Assembly (NCBI GenBank): GCA_030762175.1
Contig: JAUJEO010000021.1
Coordinates: 744,001-808,000 of the forward strand
Source: Metallyticus violacea
Taxonomy: Eukaryota > Arthropoda > Insecta > Mantodea > Metallyticidae
Direction: 5' to 3'
Length of the DNA stretch: 64,000 nucleotides
A program made the position numbers and the translations under genes. Below the pieces are notes generated by a model. That model was not told the DNA's origin and searched no databases. It saw only the letters and a list, made by a program, of their open reading frames with translations. The number at the start of each line of letters is the position of its first letter. The stretch's first letter is position 1. Shown in pieces: positions 23,151 through 35,355 of this stretch.

Positions 23151-24692
23151 GAGATAACTGGTTCTCTTTCATTATACTAGTTTGATAGCCTCAGAAAAGC
23201 ATATTATGCGCAAAGAATCTCGAAAAGAAAAAAGTTTTTTTTCGAAGTTTGGAAACTTCGTTTGAATAACTTTTTTTCCGTTTTTATTTGAGATAACTGG
23301 TTCTCTTTCATTATACTAGTTTGATAGCCTCAGAAAAGCATATTATGGGCAAAGAATCTCGAAAAGAAAAAATTTTTTTTTCGAAGTTTGGAAACTTCGT
23401 TAGAATCACTTTTTTTCCGTTCTTATTTGAAATAACTGGTTCTCTTTCATGATACTATTTTGATAGCCTCAGAAAATCATATTATGCGCAAAGAATCTCG
23501 AAAAGAAAAAAATTTTTTTTCGATGTTTGGAAACTTTGTTAGAATCACTTTTTTTCCGTTCTTATTTGAGATAACTGGTTCTCTTTCATTATACTAGTTT
23601 GATAGCCTCAGTAAAGCATATTATGCGCAAAGAATCTGGAAAAGAAAAAAAAATTTTTTCGAAGTGTGGAAACTTCGTTAGAATCACTTTTTTTCCGTTC
23701 TTATTTGAGATAACTGGTTCTCTTTCATTATACTAGTTTGATAGCCTCAGAAAAGCACATTATGCGCAATGAATCTCGAAAAGAAAAAAGTTTTTTTTCG
23801 AAGTTTGGAAACTTCGTTTGAATAACTTTTTTTCCGTTCTTATTTGAGATAACTGGTTCTCTTTCATTATACTAGTTTGATAGCCTCAGAAAACCATATT
23901 ATGCGCAAAGAATCTCGAAAAGAAAAAAATTTTTTTTCGAAGTTAGGAAACTTCTTTAGAATCACTTTTTTTCCGTTCTTATTTGAGATAACTGGTTCTC
24001 TTTCATTATACTAATTAGATAGCCTCAAAAAAGCATATTACGCGCAAAGAATCTCGAAAATAAAAAAATTTTTTAGAACTTTGGAAACTTCGTTAGAATC
24101 ACTTTTTTTCCGTTCTTATTTGAGATAACTGGTTCTCTTTCATTATACTAGTTTGATAGCCTCAGAAAACCATATTATGGGCAAAGAATCTCGAAAAGAA
24201 AAAAATTTTTTTTCGAAGTTAGGAAACTTCTTTAGAATCACTTTTTTTCCGTTCTTATTTGAGATAACTGGTTCTCTTTCATTATACTAATTAGATAGCC
24301 TCAGAAAAGCATATTACGCGCAAAGAATCTCGAAAATAAAAAAATTTTTTTAGAACTTTGGAAACTTCTTTAGAATCACTTTTTTTCCGTTCTTATTTGA
24401 GATAACTGGTTCTCTTTCATTATACTAATTAGATAGCCTCAGAGAAGCATATTACGCGCAAAGAATCTCGAAAATAAAAAATTTTTTTTCGAAGTTTGGA
24501 AACTTCCTTAGAATCACTTTTTTTCCATTCTTATTTGAGATAACTGGTTCTCTTTCCTTATACTAGTTTGATAGCCTCAGAAAAGCATATTATGCGCAAA
24601 GAATCTCGAAAAGAAAAAAATTTTTCTTCGAAGTTTGGAAACTTCGTTTGAATCACTTTTATTCCGTTCTTATTTGAGATTACTGGTTCTCT

Positions 24693-24830
24693 TTCATTAT
24701 AGTAGTTTGATAGCCTCAGTAAAGCATATTATGCGCATAGAATCTTGAAAAGAAAAAAAATTTTTTCGAAGTTTGGAAACGTCGTTAGAATCACTTTTTT
24801 TCCGTTCTTATTTGAGATAACTGGTTCTCT
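24693..24830 (+). repeat. Chimeric monomer at the 12.4-kb duplication junction
   Basis: The left part has CATTATAGTAGTTTGATAG, which belongs to the monomer following TTTTTCTTCG. The right part has GCATAGAATCTTG and GGAAACGTCG, which normally follow ATAACCTCAG. The crossover point lies within the sequence common to both, about 24715-24737. The unrearranged continuation of the left parent is seen at about 37030-37170, where CATTATAGTAG is followed by GAATCTGGAAAAG. Confidence 0.82.
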
Positions 24831-27800
24831 TTCATTATACTAGTTTGATAGCCTCAGAAAAGCATATTATGCGCAAAGAATCTCGAAAAGAAAAAACTTT
24901 TTTTTCGAAGTTTGGAAACTTCGTTAGAATCACTTTTTTTCCGTTCTTATTTGAGATAACTGGTTCTCTTTCATTATACTAGTTTGATAGCCTCAGAAAA
25001 GCATATTATGCGCAAAGAATCTCGAAAAGAAAAAAAAATTTTTTCGATGTTTGGAAACTTTTTTAGAATCACTTTTTTTCCGTTCTTATTTGAGATAAAT
25101 GGTTCTCTTTCATTATACTAGTTTGATAGCCTCAGAAGAGCATATTATGCACAAAGAATCTCGAAATGAAAAAAAAAATTTTTCTAAGTTTGGAAACTTC
25201 GTTAGAATCACTTTTTTTCCGTTCTTATTTGAGATAACTGGTTCTCTTTCATTATACTAGTTTGATAGCCTCAGAAAAGCACATTATGCGATAGGAATCT
25301 CGAAATGAAAAAAGTTTTTTTTCGAAGTTTGGAAACTTCGTTTGAATAACTTTTTTTCCGTTCTTATTTGAGATAACTGGTTCTCTTTCATTATACTAGT
25401 TTGATAGCCTCAGAAAAGCATATTATGCGCAAAGAATCTCGAAAAGAAAAAATGTTTTTTTCGAAGTTTGGAAACTTCGTTAGAATCACTTTTTTTCCGT
25501 TCTTATTTGAGATTACTGGTTCTCTTTCATTATAGTAGTTTGATAGCCTCAGAAAAGCATATTATGCACAAAGAATCTCGAAAAGAAAAAAAATTTTTTT
25601 CGAAGTTAGGAAACTTCGTTAGAATCACTTTTTGCCGTTCTTATTTGAGATAACTGGTTCTCTTTCATTATACTAGTTTGATAGCCTCAGCAAAGCATAT
25701 TATTCACAAAGAATCTCGAAAAGAAAAAAATTTTTTTTCGAAGTTTGGAAACGTCGTTTGAATCACTTTTATTCCGTTCTTATTTGAGATAACTGGTTCT
25801 ATTGCACTATACTAGTTTGATAGCCTCAGTAAAGCATATTATGCACAAAGAATCTCGAAAAGAAAAAAGTTTTTTTTCGAAGTTTCGAAACTTCGTTTGA
25901 CTCACTTTTTTTCCGTTCTAATTTGACATAACTGGTTCTCTTTCATTATACTAGTTTGATAGCCTCAGTAAAGCATATTATGTGCAAAGAATCTCGAAAA
26001 GAAAAAATTTTTTTTTCGAAGTTTGGAAACTTCGTTAGAATCACTTTTTTTCCGTTCTTATTTTAGGTAACTGGTTCTCTTTCATTATACTAATTTGATA
26101 ACCTCAGTAAAGCATATTATGCGCATAGAATCTTGAAAAGAAAAAAAATTTTTTCGAAGTTTGGAAACGTCGTTAGAATCACTTTTTTTCCGTTCTTATT
26201 TGAGATAACTGGTTCTCTTTCATTATACTAGTTTGATAGCCTCAGAAAAGCATATTATGCGCAAAGAATCTCGAAAAGAAAAAAGTTTTTTTTCGAAGTT
26301 TGGAAACTTCGTTTGAATAACTTTTTTTACGTTTTTATTTGAGATAACTGGTTCTCTTTCATTATACTAGTTTGATAGCCTCAGAAAAGCATATTATGGC
26401 AAAGAATCTCGAAAAGAAAACATTTTTTTTTCGAAGTTTGGAAACTTCGTTAGAATCACTTTTTTTCCGTTCTTATTTGAGATAACTGGTTCTCTTTCAT
26501 TATACTAGTTTGATAGCCTCAGAAAAGCATATTATGCGCAAAGAATCTCGAAAAGAAAAAAAATTTTTTCGAAGTTTGGAAACTTCGTTAGAATCACTTT
26601 TTTTCCGTTCTTATTTGAAATAACTGGTTCTCTTTCATGATACTATTTTGATAGCCTCAGAAAATCATATTATGCGCAAAGAATCTCGAAAAGAAAAAAA
26701 TTTTTTTTCGATGTTTGGAAACTTTGTTAGAATCACTTTTTTTCCGTTCTTATTTGAGATAACTGGTTCTCTTTCATTATACTAGTTTGATAGCCTCAGT
26801 AAAGCATATTATGCGCAAAGAATCTGGAAAAGAAAAAAAAATTTTTTCGAAGTGTGGAAACTTCGTTAGAATCACTTTTTTTCCGTTCTTATTTGAGATA
26901 ACTGGTTCTCTTTCATTATACTAGTTTGATAGCCTCAGAAAACCATATTATGCGCAAAGAATCTCGAAAAGAAAAAAATTTTTTTTCGAAGTTAGGAAAC
27001 TTCTTTAGAATCACTTTTTTTCCGTTCTTATTTGAGATAACTGGTTCTCTTTCATTATACTAATTAGATAGCCTCAAAAAAGCATATTACGCGCAAAGAA
27101 TCTCGAAAATAAAAAAATTTTTTAGAACTTTGGAAACTTCGTTAGAATCACTTTTTTTCCGTTCTTATTTGAGATAACTGGTTCTCTTTCATTATACTAG
27201 TTTGATAGCCTCAGAAAACCATATTATGGGCAAAGAATCTCGAAAAGAAAAAAATTTTTTTTCGAAGTTAGGAAACTTCTTTAGAATCACTTTTTTTCCG
27301 TTCTTATTTGAGATAACTGGTTCTCTTTCATTATACTAATTAGATAGCCTCAGAAAAGCATATTACGCGCAAAGAATCTCGAAAATAAAAAAATTTTTTT
27401 AGAACTTTGGAAACTTCTTTAGAATCACTTTTTTTCCGTTCTTATTTGAGATAACTGGTTCTCTTTCATTATACTAATTAGATAGCCTCAGAGAAGCATA
27501 TTACGCGCAAAGAATCTCGAAAATAAAAAATTTTTTTTCGAAGTTTGGAAACTTCCTTAGAATCACTTTTTTTCCATTCTTATTTGAGATAACTGGTTCT
27601 CTTTCCTTATACTAGTTTGATAGCCTCAGAAAAGCATATTATGCGCAAAGAATCTCGAAAAGAAAAAAATTTTTCTTCGAAGTTTGGAAACTTCGTTTGA
27701 ATCACTTTTTTTCCGTTCTTATTTGAGATTACTGGTTCTCTTTCATTATAGTAGTTTGATAGCCTCAGTAAAGCATATTATGCGCAAAGAATCTGGAAAA

Positions 27801-30124
27801 GAAAAAAAAAATTTTCGAAGTTTGGAAACTTTGTTAGAATCACTTTTTTTCCGTTCTTATTTGAGATAACTGGTTCTGTTTCATTATACTAGTTTGATAG
27901 CCTCAGAAAAGCATATTATGCGCAAAGAATCTCGAAAAGAAAAAAGTTTTTTTTCGAAGTTTGGACACTTCTTTTGAATAACTTTTTTTCCGTTCTTATT
28001 TGAGATTACTGGTTCTCTTTCATTATACTAATTTGATAGCCTCAGAAAAGCATATTATGCGCAAAGAATCTCGAAAAGAAAAAAAATTTTTTTCGAAGTT
28101 TCGAAACTTCGTTAGAATCATTTTTTTTCCGTTCTTATTTGAAATAACTGAATCTCTTTCATTATACTAGTTTGATAGCCTCAGAAAATCATATTATGCG
28201 CAAAGAATCTCGAAAAGAAAAAAATTTTTTTTCGATGTTTGGAAACTTTGTTAGAATCACTTTTTTTCCGTTCTTATTTGAGATAAATGGTTCTCTTTCA
28301 TTATACTAGTTTGATAGCCTCATAAAAGCATATTATGCACAAAGAATCTCGAAATGAAAAAAAATTTTTTCGAAGTTTGGAAACTTCGTTAGAATCACTT
28401 TTTTTCCGTTCTTATTTGAGATAACTGGTTCTCTTTCATTATACTAGTTTGATAGCCTCAGAAAATCATATTATGCGCAAAGAATCTCGAAAAGAAAAAA
28501 ATTTTTTTTGGATGTTTGGAAACTTTGTTAGAATCACTTTTTTTCCGTTCTTATTTGAGATAAATGGTTCTCTTTCATTATACTAGTTTGATAGCCTCAG
28601 AAAAGCATATTATGCACAAAGAATCTCGAAATGAAAAAAAAATTTTTTCGAAGTTTGGAAACTTCGTTAGAATCACTTTTTTTCCGTTCTTATTTTAGGT
28701 AACTGGTTCTCTTTCATTATACTAATTTGATAACCTCAGTAAAGCATATTATGCGCATAGAATCTTGAAAAGAAAAAAAATTTTTTCGAAGTTTGGAAAC
28801 GTCGTTAGAATCACTTTTTTTCCGTTCTTATTTGAGATAACTGGTTCTCTTTCATTATACTAGTTTGATAGCCTCAGAAAAGCATATTATGCGCAAAGAA
28901 TCTCGAAAAGAAAAAAGTTTTTTTTCGAAGTTTGGAAACTTCGTTTGAATAACTTTTTTTACGTTTTTATTTGAGATAACTGGTTCTCTTTCATTATACT
29001 AGTTTGATAGCCTCAGAAAAGCATATTATGGCAAAGAATCTCGAAAAGAAAACATTTTTTTTTCGAAGTTTGGAAACTTCGTTAGAATCACTTTTTTTCC
29101 GTTCTTATTTGAGATAACTGGTTCTCTTTCATTATACTAGTTTGATAGCCTCAGAAAAGCATATTATGCGCAAAGAATCTCGAAAAGAAAAAAAATTTTT
29201 TCGAAGTTTGGAAACTTCGTTAGAATCACTTTTTTTCCGTTCTTATTTGAAATAACTGGTTCTCTTTCATGATACTATTTTGATAGCCTCAGAAAATCAT
29301 ATTATGCGCAAAGAATCTCGAAAAGAAAAAAATTTTTTTTCGATGTTTGGAAACTTTGTTAGAATCACTTTTTTTCCGTTCTTATTTGAGATAACTGGTT
29401 CTCTTTCATTATACTAGTTTGATAGCCTCAGTAAAGCATATTATGCGCAAAGAATCTGGAAAAGAAAAAAAAATTTTTTCGAAGTGTGGAAACTTCGTTA
29501 GAATCACTTTTTTTCCGTTCTTATTTGAGATAACTGGTTCTCTTTCATTATACTAGTTTGATAGCCTCAGAAAACCATATTATGCGCAAAGAATCTCGAA
29601 AAGAAAAAAATTTTTTTTCGAAGTTAGGAAACTTCTTTAGAATCACTTTTTTTCCGTTCTTATTTGAGATAACTGGTTCTCTTTCATTATACTAATTAGA
29701 TAGCCTCAAAAAAGCATATTACGCGCAAAGAATCTCGAAAATAAAAAAATTTTTTAGAACTTTGGAAACTTCGTTAGAATCACTTTTTTTCCGTTCTTAT
29801 TTGAGATAACTGGTTCTCTTTCATTATACTAGTTTGATAGCCTCAGAAAACCATATTATGGGCAAAGAATCTCGAAAAGAAAAAAATTTTTTTTCGAAGT
29901 TAGGAAACTTCTTTAGAATCACTTTTTTTCCGTTCTTATTTGAGATAACTGGTTCTCTTTCCTTATACTAGTTTGATAGCCTCAGAAAAGCATATTATGC
30001 GCAAAGAATCTCGAAAAGAAAAAAATTTTTCTTCGAAGTTTGGAAACTTCGTTTGAATCACTTTTTTTCCGTTCTTATTTGAGATTACTGGTTCTCTTTC
30101 ATTATAGTAGTTTGATAGCCTCAG

Positions 30125-32060
30125 TAAAGCATATTATGCGCAAAGAATCTGGAAAAGAAAAAAAAAATTTTCGAAGTTTGGAAACTTTGTTAGAATCACT
30201 TTTTTTCCGTTCTTATTTGAGATAACTGGTTCTGTTTCATTATACTAGTTTGATAGCCTCAGAAAAGCATATTATGCGCAAAGAATCTCGAAAAGAAAAA
30301 AGTTTTTTTTCGAAGTTTGGACACTTCTTTTGAATAACTTTTTTTCCGTTCTTATTTGAGATTACTGGTTCTCTTTCATTATACTAATTTGATAGCCTCA
30401 GAAAAGCATATTATGCGCAAAGAATCTCGAAAAGAAAAAAAATTTTTTTCGAAGTATCGAAACTTCGTTAGAATCATTTTTTTTCCGTTCTTATTTGAAA
30501 TAACTGAATCTCTTTCATTATACTAGTTTGATAGCCTCAGAAAATCATATTATGCGCAAAGAATCTCGAAAAGAAAAAAATTTTTTTTCGATGTTTGGAA
30601 ACTTTGTTAGAATCACTTTTTTTCCGTTCTTATTTGAGATAAATGGTTCTCTTTCATTATACTAGTTTGATAGCCTCATAAAAGCATATTATGCACAAAG
30701 AATCTCGAAATGAAAAAAAATTTTTTCGAAGTTTGGAAACTTCGTTAGAATCACTTTTTTTCCGTTCTTATTTGAGATAACTGGTTCTCTTTCATTATAC
30801 TAGTTTGATAGCCTCAGAAAATCATATTATGCGCAAAGAATCTCGAAAAGAAAAAAATTTTTTTTCGATGTTTGGAAACTTTGTTAGAATCACTTTTTTT
30901 CCGTTCTTATTTGAGATAAATGGTTCTCTTTCATTATACTAGTTTGATAGCCTCAGAAAAGCATATTATGCACAAAGAATCTCGAAATGAAAAAAAAATT
31001 TTTTCGAAGTTTGGAAACTTCGTTAGAATCACTTTTTTTCCGTTCTTATTTGAGATAACTGGTTCTCTTTCATTATACTAGTTTGATAGCCTCAGAAAAG
31101 CATATTATGCACAAAGAATCTCGAAATGAAAAAAAATTTTTTTCGAAGTTTGGAAACTTCGTTAGAATCACTTTTTTTCCGTTCTTATTTGAGATAACTG
31201 GTTCTCTTTCATTATACTAGTTTGATAGCCTCAGTAAAGCATATCATGCACAAAATATCTCGAAAAGAAAAAAAATGTTTTTCGAAGTTTGGAAACTTCA
31301 TTAGAATCACTTTTTTCCCGTTCTTATTTGAGATAACTGGTTCTCTTTCATTATACTAGTTTGATAGTCTCAGTAAAGCATATTATGCGCAAAGAATCTG
31401 GAAGAGAAAAAAAATTTTTTTCGAAGTTTGGAAACTTCGTTAGAATCACTTTTTTTCCGTTCTTATTTGAGATAACTGGTTCTCTTTCATTATACTAGTT
31501 TGATAGCCTCAGAAAAGCATATTATGCGCAAAGATTCTCGAAAAGAAAAAAGTTTTTTTTCGAAGTTTGGAAACTTCGTTTGAATAACTTTTTTTCCGTT
31601 CTTATTTGAGATAACTGGTTCTCTTTCATTATACTAGTTTGATAGCCTCAGAAAAGCATATTATGCACAAAGAATCTCGAAAAGAAAAAAAATTTTTTTC
31701 GAAGTTAGGAAACTTCGTTAGAATCACTTTTTTTCCGCTCTTATTTGAGATAACTGGTTCTCTTTCATTATACTAGTTTGATAGCCTCAGCAAAGCATAT
31801 TATGCACAAAGAATCTCGAAAAGAAAAAAATTTTTTTTCGAAGTTTGGAACTTCGTTTGAATCACTTTTTTTCCGTTCTTATTTGAGATAACTGGTTCTC
31901 TTTCATTATACTAGTTTGATAGCCTCAGTAAAGCATATCATGCACAAAGAATCTCGAAAAGAAAAAAAATTTTTTTCGAAGTTTGGAAACTTCATTAGAA
32001 TCACTTTTTTTCCGTTCTTATTTGAGATAACTGGTTCTCTTTCATTATACTAGTTTGATA
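30125..32060. repeat. Block recurring at 37062-38990 (50-monomer shift)
   Basis: The stretch following the CATTATAGTAG monomer at about 30100 matches that following the one at about 37040, with a shift of 6937 bp. Shared tags include CTCATAAAAGC, two CTCGAAATG monomers, the CATATCATGCAC/AAATATC monomer, ATAGTCTCAG with GAAGAGAAAA, AAAGATTCTCG, CCGCTCTTATT and the GTTTGGAACTTCG monomer that lacks one base. They part near 32060/38990. Confidence 0.78.
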
Positions 32061-32799
32061 GCCTCAGAAAAGCATATTATGCGCAAAGAATCTCGAAAAG
32101 AAAAAAATTTTTCTTCGAAGTTTGGAAACTTCGTTTGAATCACTTTTTTTCCGTTCTTATTTGAGATTACTGGTTCTCTTTCATTATAGTAGTTTGATAG
32201 CCTCAGTAAAGCATATTATGCGCAAAGAATCTGGAAAAGAAAAAAAAATTTTTCGACGTTTGGAAACTTTGTTAGAATCACTTTTTTTCCGTTCTTATTT
32301 GAGATAACTGGTTCTCTTTCATTATACTAGTTTGATAGCCTCAGAAAAGCATATTATGCGCAAAGAATCTCGAAAAGAAAAAAGTTTTTTTTCGAAGTTT
32401 GGAAACTTCGTTTGAATAACTTTTTTTCCGTTCTTATTTGAGATAACTGGTTCTCTTTCATTATACTAGTTTGATAGCCTCAGAAAAGCATATTATGCGC
32501 AAAGAATCTCGAAAAGAAAAAATTTTTTTTTCGAAGTTTGGAAACTTCGTTAGAATCACTTTTTATCCGTTCTTATTTGAGATAACTGGTTCTCTTTCAT
32601 TATACTAGTTTGATAGCCTCAGAAAAGCATATTATGCGTAAAGAATCTCGAAAAGAAAAAAAAATTTTTTCGAAGTTTGGAAACCTCGTTAGAATCATTT
32701 TTTTTCAGTTCTTATTTGAAATAACTGAATCTCTTTCATTATACTAGTTTGATAGCCTCAGAAAATCATATTATGCGCAAAGAATCTCGAAAAGAAAAA

Positions 32800-35355
32800 A
32801 AATTTTTTTCGATGTTTGGAAACTTTGTTAGAATCACTTTTTTTCCGTTCTTATTTGAGATAAATGGTTCTCTTTCATTATACTAGTTTGATAGCCTCAG
32901 AAGAGCATATTATGCACAAAGAATCTCGAAATGAAAAAAAAAATTTTTCTAAGTTTGGAAACTTCGTTAGAATCACTTTTTTTCCGTTCTTATTTGAGAT
33001 AACTGGTTCTCTTTCATTATACTAGTTTGATAGCCTCAGAAAAGCACATTATGCGATAGGAATCTCGAAATGAAAAAAGTTTTTTTTCGAAGTTTGGAAA
33101 CTTCGTTTGAATAACTTTTTTTCCGTTCTTATTTGAGATAACTGGTTCTCTTTCATTATACTAGTTTGATAGCCTCAGAAAAGCATATTATGCGCAAAGA
33201 ATCTCGAAAAGAAAAAATGTTTTTTTCGAAGTTTGGAAACTTCGTTAGAATCACTTTTTTTCCGTTCTTATTTGAGATTACTGGTTCTCTTTCATTATAG
33301 TAGTTTGATAGCCTCAGAAAAGCATATTATGCACAAAGAATCTCGAAAAGAAAAAAAATTTTTTTCGAAGTTAGGAAACTTCGTTAGAATCACTTTTTGC
33401 CGTTCTTATTTGAGATAACTGGTTCTCTTTCATTATACTAGTTTGATAGCCTCAGCAAAGCATATTATTCACAAAGAATCTCGAAAAGAAAAAAATTTTT
33501 TTTCGAAGTTTGGAAACGTCGTTTGAATCACTTTTATTCCGTTCTTATTTGAGATAACTGGTTCTATTGCACTATACTAGTTTGATAGCCTCAGTAAAGC
33601 ATATTATGCACAAAGAATCTCGAAAAGAAAAAAGTTTTTTTTCGAAGTTTCGAAACTTCGTTTGACTCACTTTTTTTCCGTTCTAATTTGACATAACTGG
33701 TTCTCTTTCATTATACTAGTTTGATAGCCTCAGTAAAGCATATTATGTGCAAAGAATCTCGAAAAGAAAAAATTTTTTTTTCGAAGTTTGGAAACTTCGT
33801 TAGAATCACTTTTTTTCCGTTCTTATTTTAGGTAACTGGTTCTCTTTCATTATACTAATTTGATAACCTCAGTAAAGCATATTATGCGCATAGAATCTTG
33901 AAAAGAAAAAAAATTTTTTCGAAGTTTGGAAACGTCGTTAGAATCACTTTTTTTCCGTTCTTATTTGAGATAACTGGTTCTCTTTCATTATACTAGTTTG
34001 ATAGCCTCAGAAAAGCATATTATGCGCAAAGAATCTCAAAAAGAAAAAATTTTTTTTTCGAAGTTTGGAAACTTCGTTAGAATCACTTTTTTTCCGTTCT
34101 TATTTGAGATAACTGGTTCTCTTTCATTATACTAGTTTGATAGCCTCAGAAAAGCATATTATGCGCAAAGAATCTCGAAAAGAAAAAAAAATTTTTTCGA
34201 TGTTTGGAAACTTTGTTAGAATCACTTTTTTTCCGTTCTTATTTGAGATAAATGGTTCTCTTTCATTATACTAGTTTGATAGCCTCAGAAGAGCATATTA
34301 TGCACAAAGAATCTCGAAATGAAAAAAAAAATTTTTCTAAGTTTGGAAACTTCGTTAGAATCACTTTTTTTCCGTTCTTATTTGAGATAACTGGTTCTCT
34401 TTCATTATACTAGTTTGATAGCCTCAGAAAAGCACATTATGCGATAGGAATCTCGAAATGAAAAAAGTTTTTTTTCGAAGTTTGGAAACTTCGTTTGAAT
34501 AACTTTTTTTCCGTTCTTATTTGAGATAACTGGTTCTCTTTCATTATACTAGTTTGATAGCCTCAGAAAAGCATATTATGCGCAAAGAATCTCGAAAAGA
34601 AAAAATGTTTTTTTCGAAGTTTGGAAACTTCGTTAGAATCACTTTTTTTCCGTTCTTATTTGAGATTACTGGTTCTCTTTCATTATAGTAGTTTGATAGC
34701 CTCAGAAAAGCATATTATGCACAAAGAATCTCGAAAAGAAAAAAAATTTTTTTCGAAGTTAGGAAACTTCGTTAGAATCACTTTTTGCCGTTCTTATTTG
34801 AGATAACTGGTTCTCTTTCATTATACTAGTTTGATAGCCTCAGCAAAGCATATTATTCACAAAGAATCTCGAAAAGAAAAAAATTTTTTTTCGAAGTTTG
34901 GAAACGTCGTTTGAATCACTTTTATTCCGTTCTTATTTGAGATAACTGGTTCTATTGCACTATACTAGTTTGATAGCCTCAGTAAAGCATATTATGCACA
35001 AAGAATCTCGAAAAGAAAAAAGTTTTTTTTCGAAGTTTCGAAACTTCGTTTGACTCACTTTTTTTCCGTTCTAATTTGACATAACTGGTTCTCTTTCATT
35101 ATACTAGTTTGATAGCCTCAGTAAAGCATATTATGTGCAAAGAATCTCGAAAAGAAAAAATTTTTTTTTCGAAGTTTGGAAACTTCGTTAGAATCACTTT
35201 TTTTCCGTTCTTATTTTAGGTAACTGGTTCTCTTTCATTATACTAATTTGATAACCTCAGTAAAGCATATTATGCGCATAGAATCTTGAAAAGAAAAAAA
35301 ATTTTTTCGAAGTTTGGAAACGTCGTTAGAATCACTTTTTTTCCGTTCTTATTTG
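32800..35355. repeat. 10-monomer higher-order repeat, third occurrence
   Basis: This is the partner of 20600-23150 in the second 12.4-kb unit. Dyads at 33233 and 34621 are 1388 bp apart and have identical neighbours through the four-monomer block. The doubled arrangement is therefore older than the 12.4-kb duplication. Confidence 0.8.

Larger units (their letters stand above)
12241..24720. repeat. Large duplication unit 1 (~12.48 kb)
   Basis: This block is followed directly by a second copy at 24721-37062. Matching points early in the unit are 12479-12480 bp apart (12989 and 25468; 15205 and 27684), so the shift equals the unit length, as expected for a tandem duplication. Private tags shared by both copies include GAAAAAACTTTTTTTT near 12416/24895, ATGGCAAAG with AAAACATTTT near 13917/26397, and TTTGGATGTTTGG near 16029/28509. 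The right end is defined by a chimeric monomer at 24693-24830. About 90 monomers. Confidence 0.88.
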
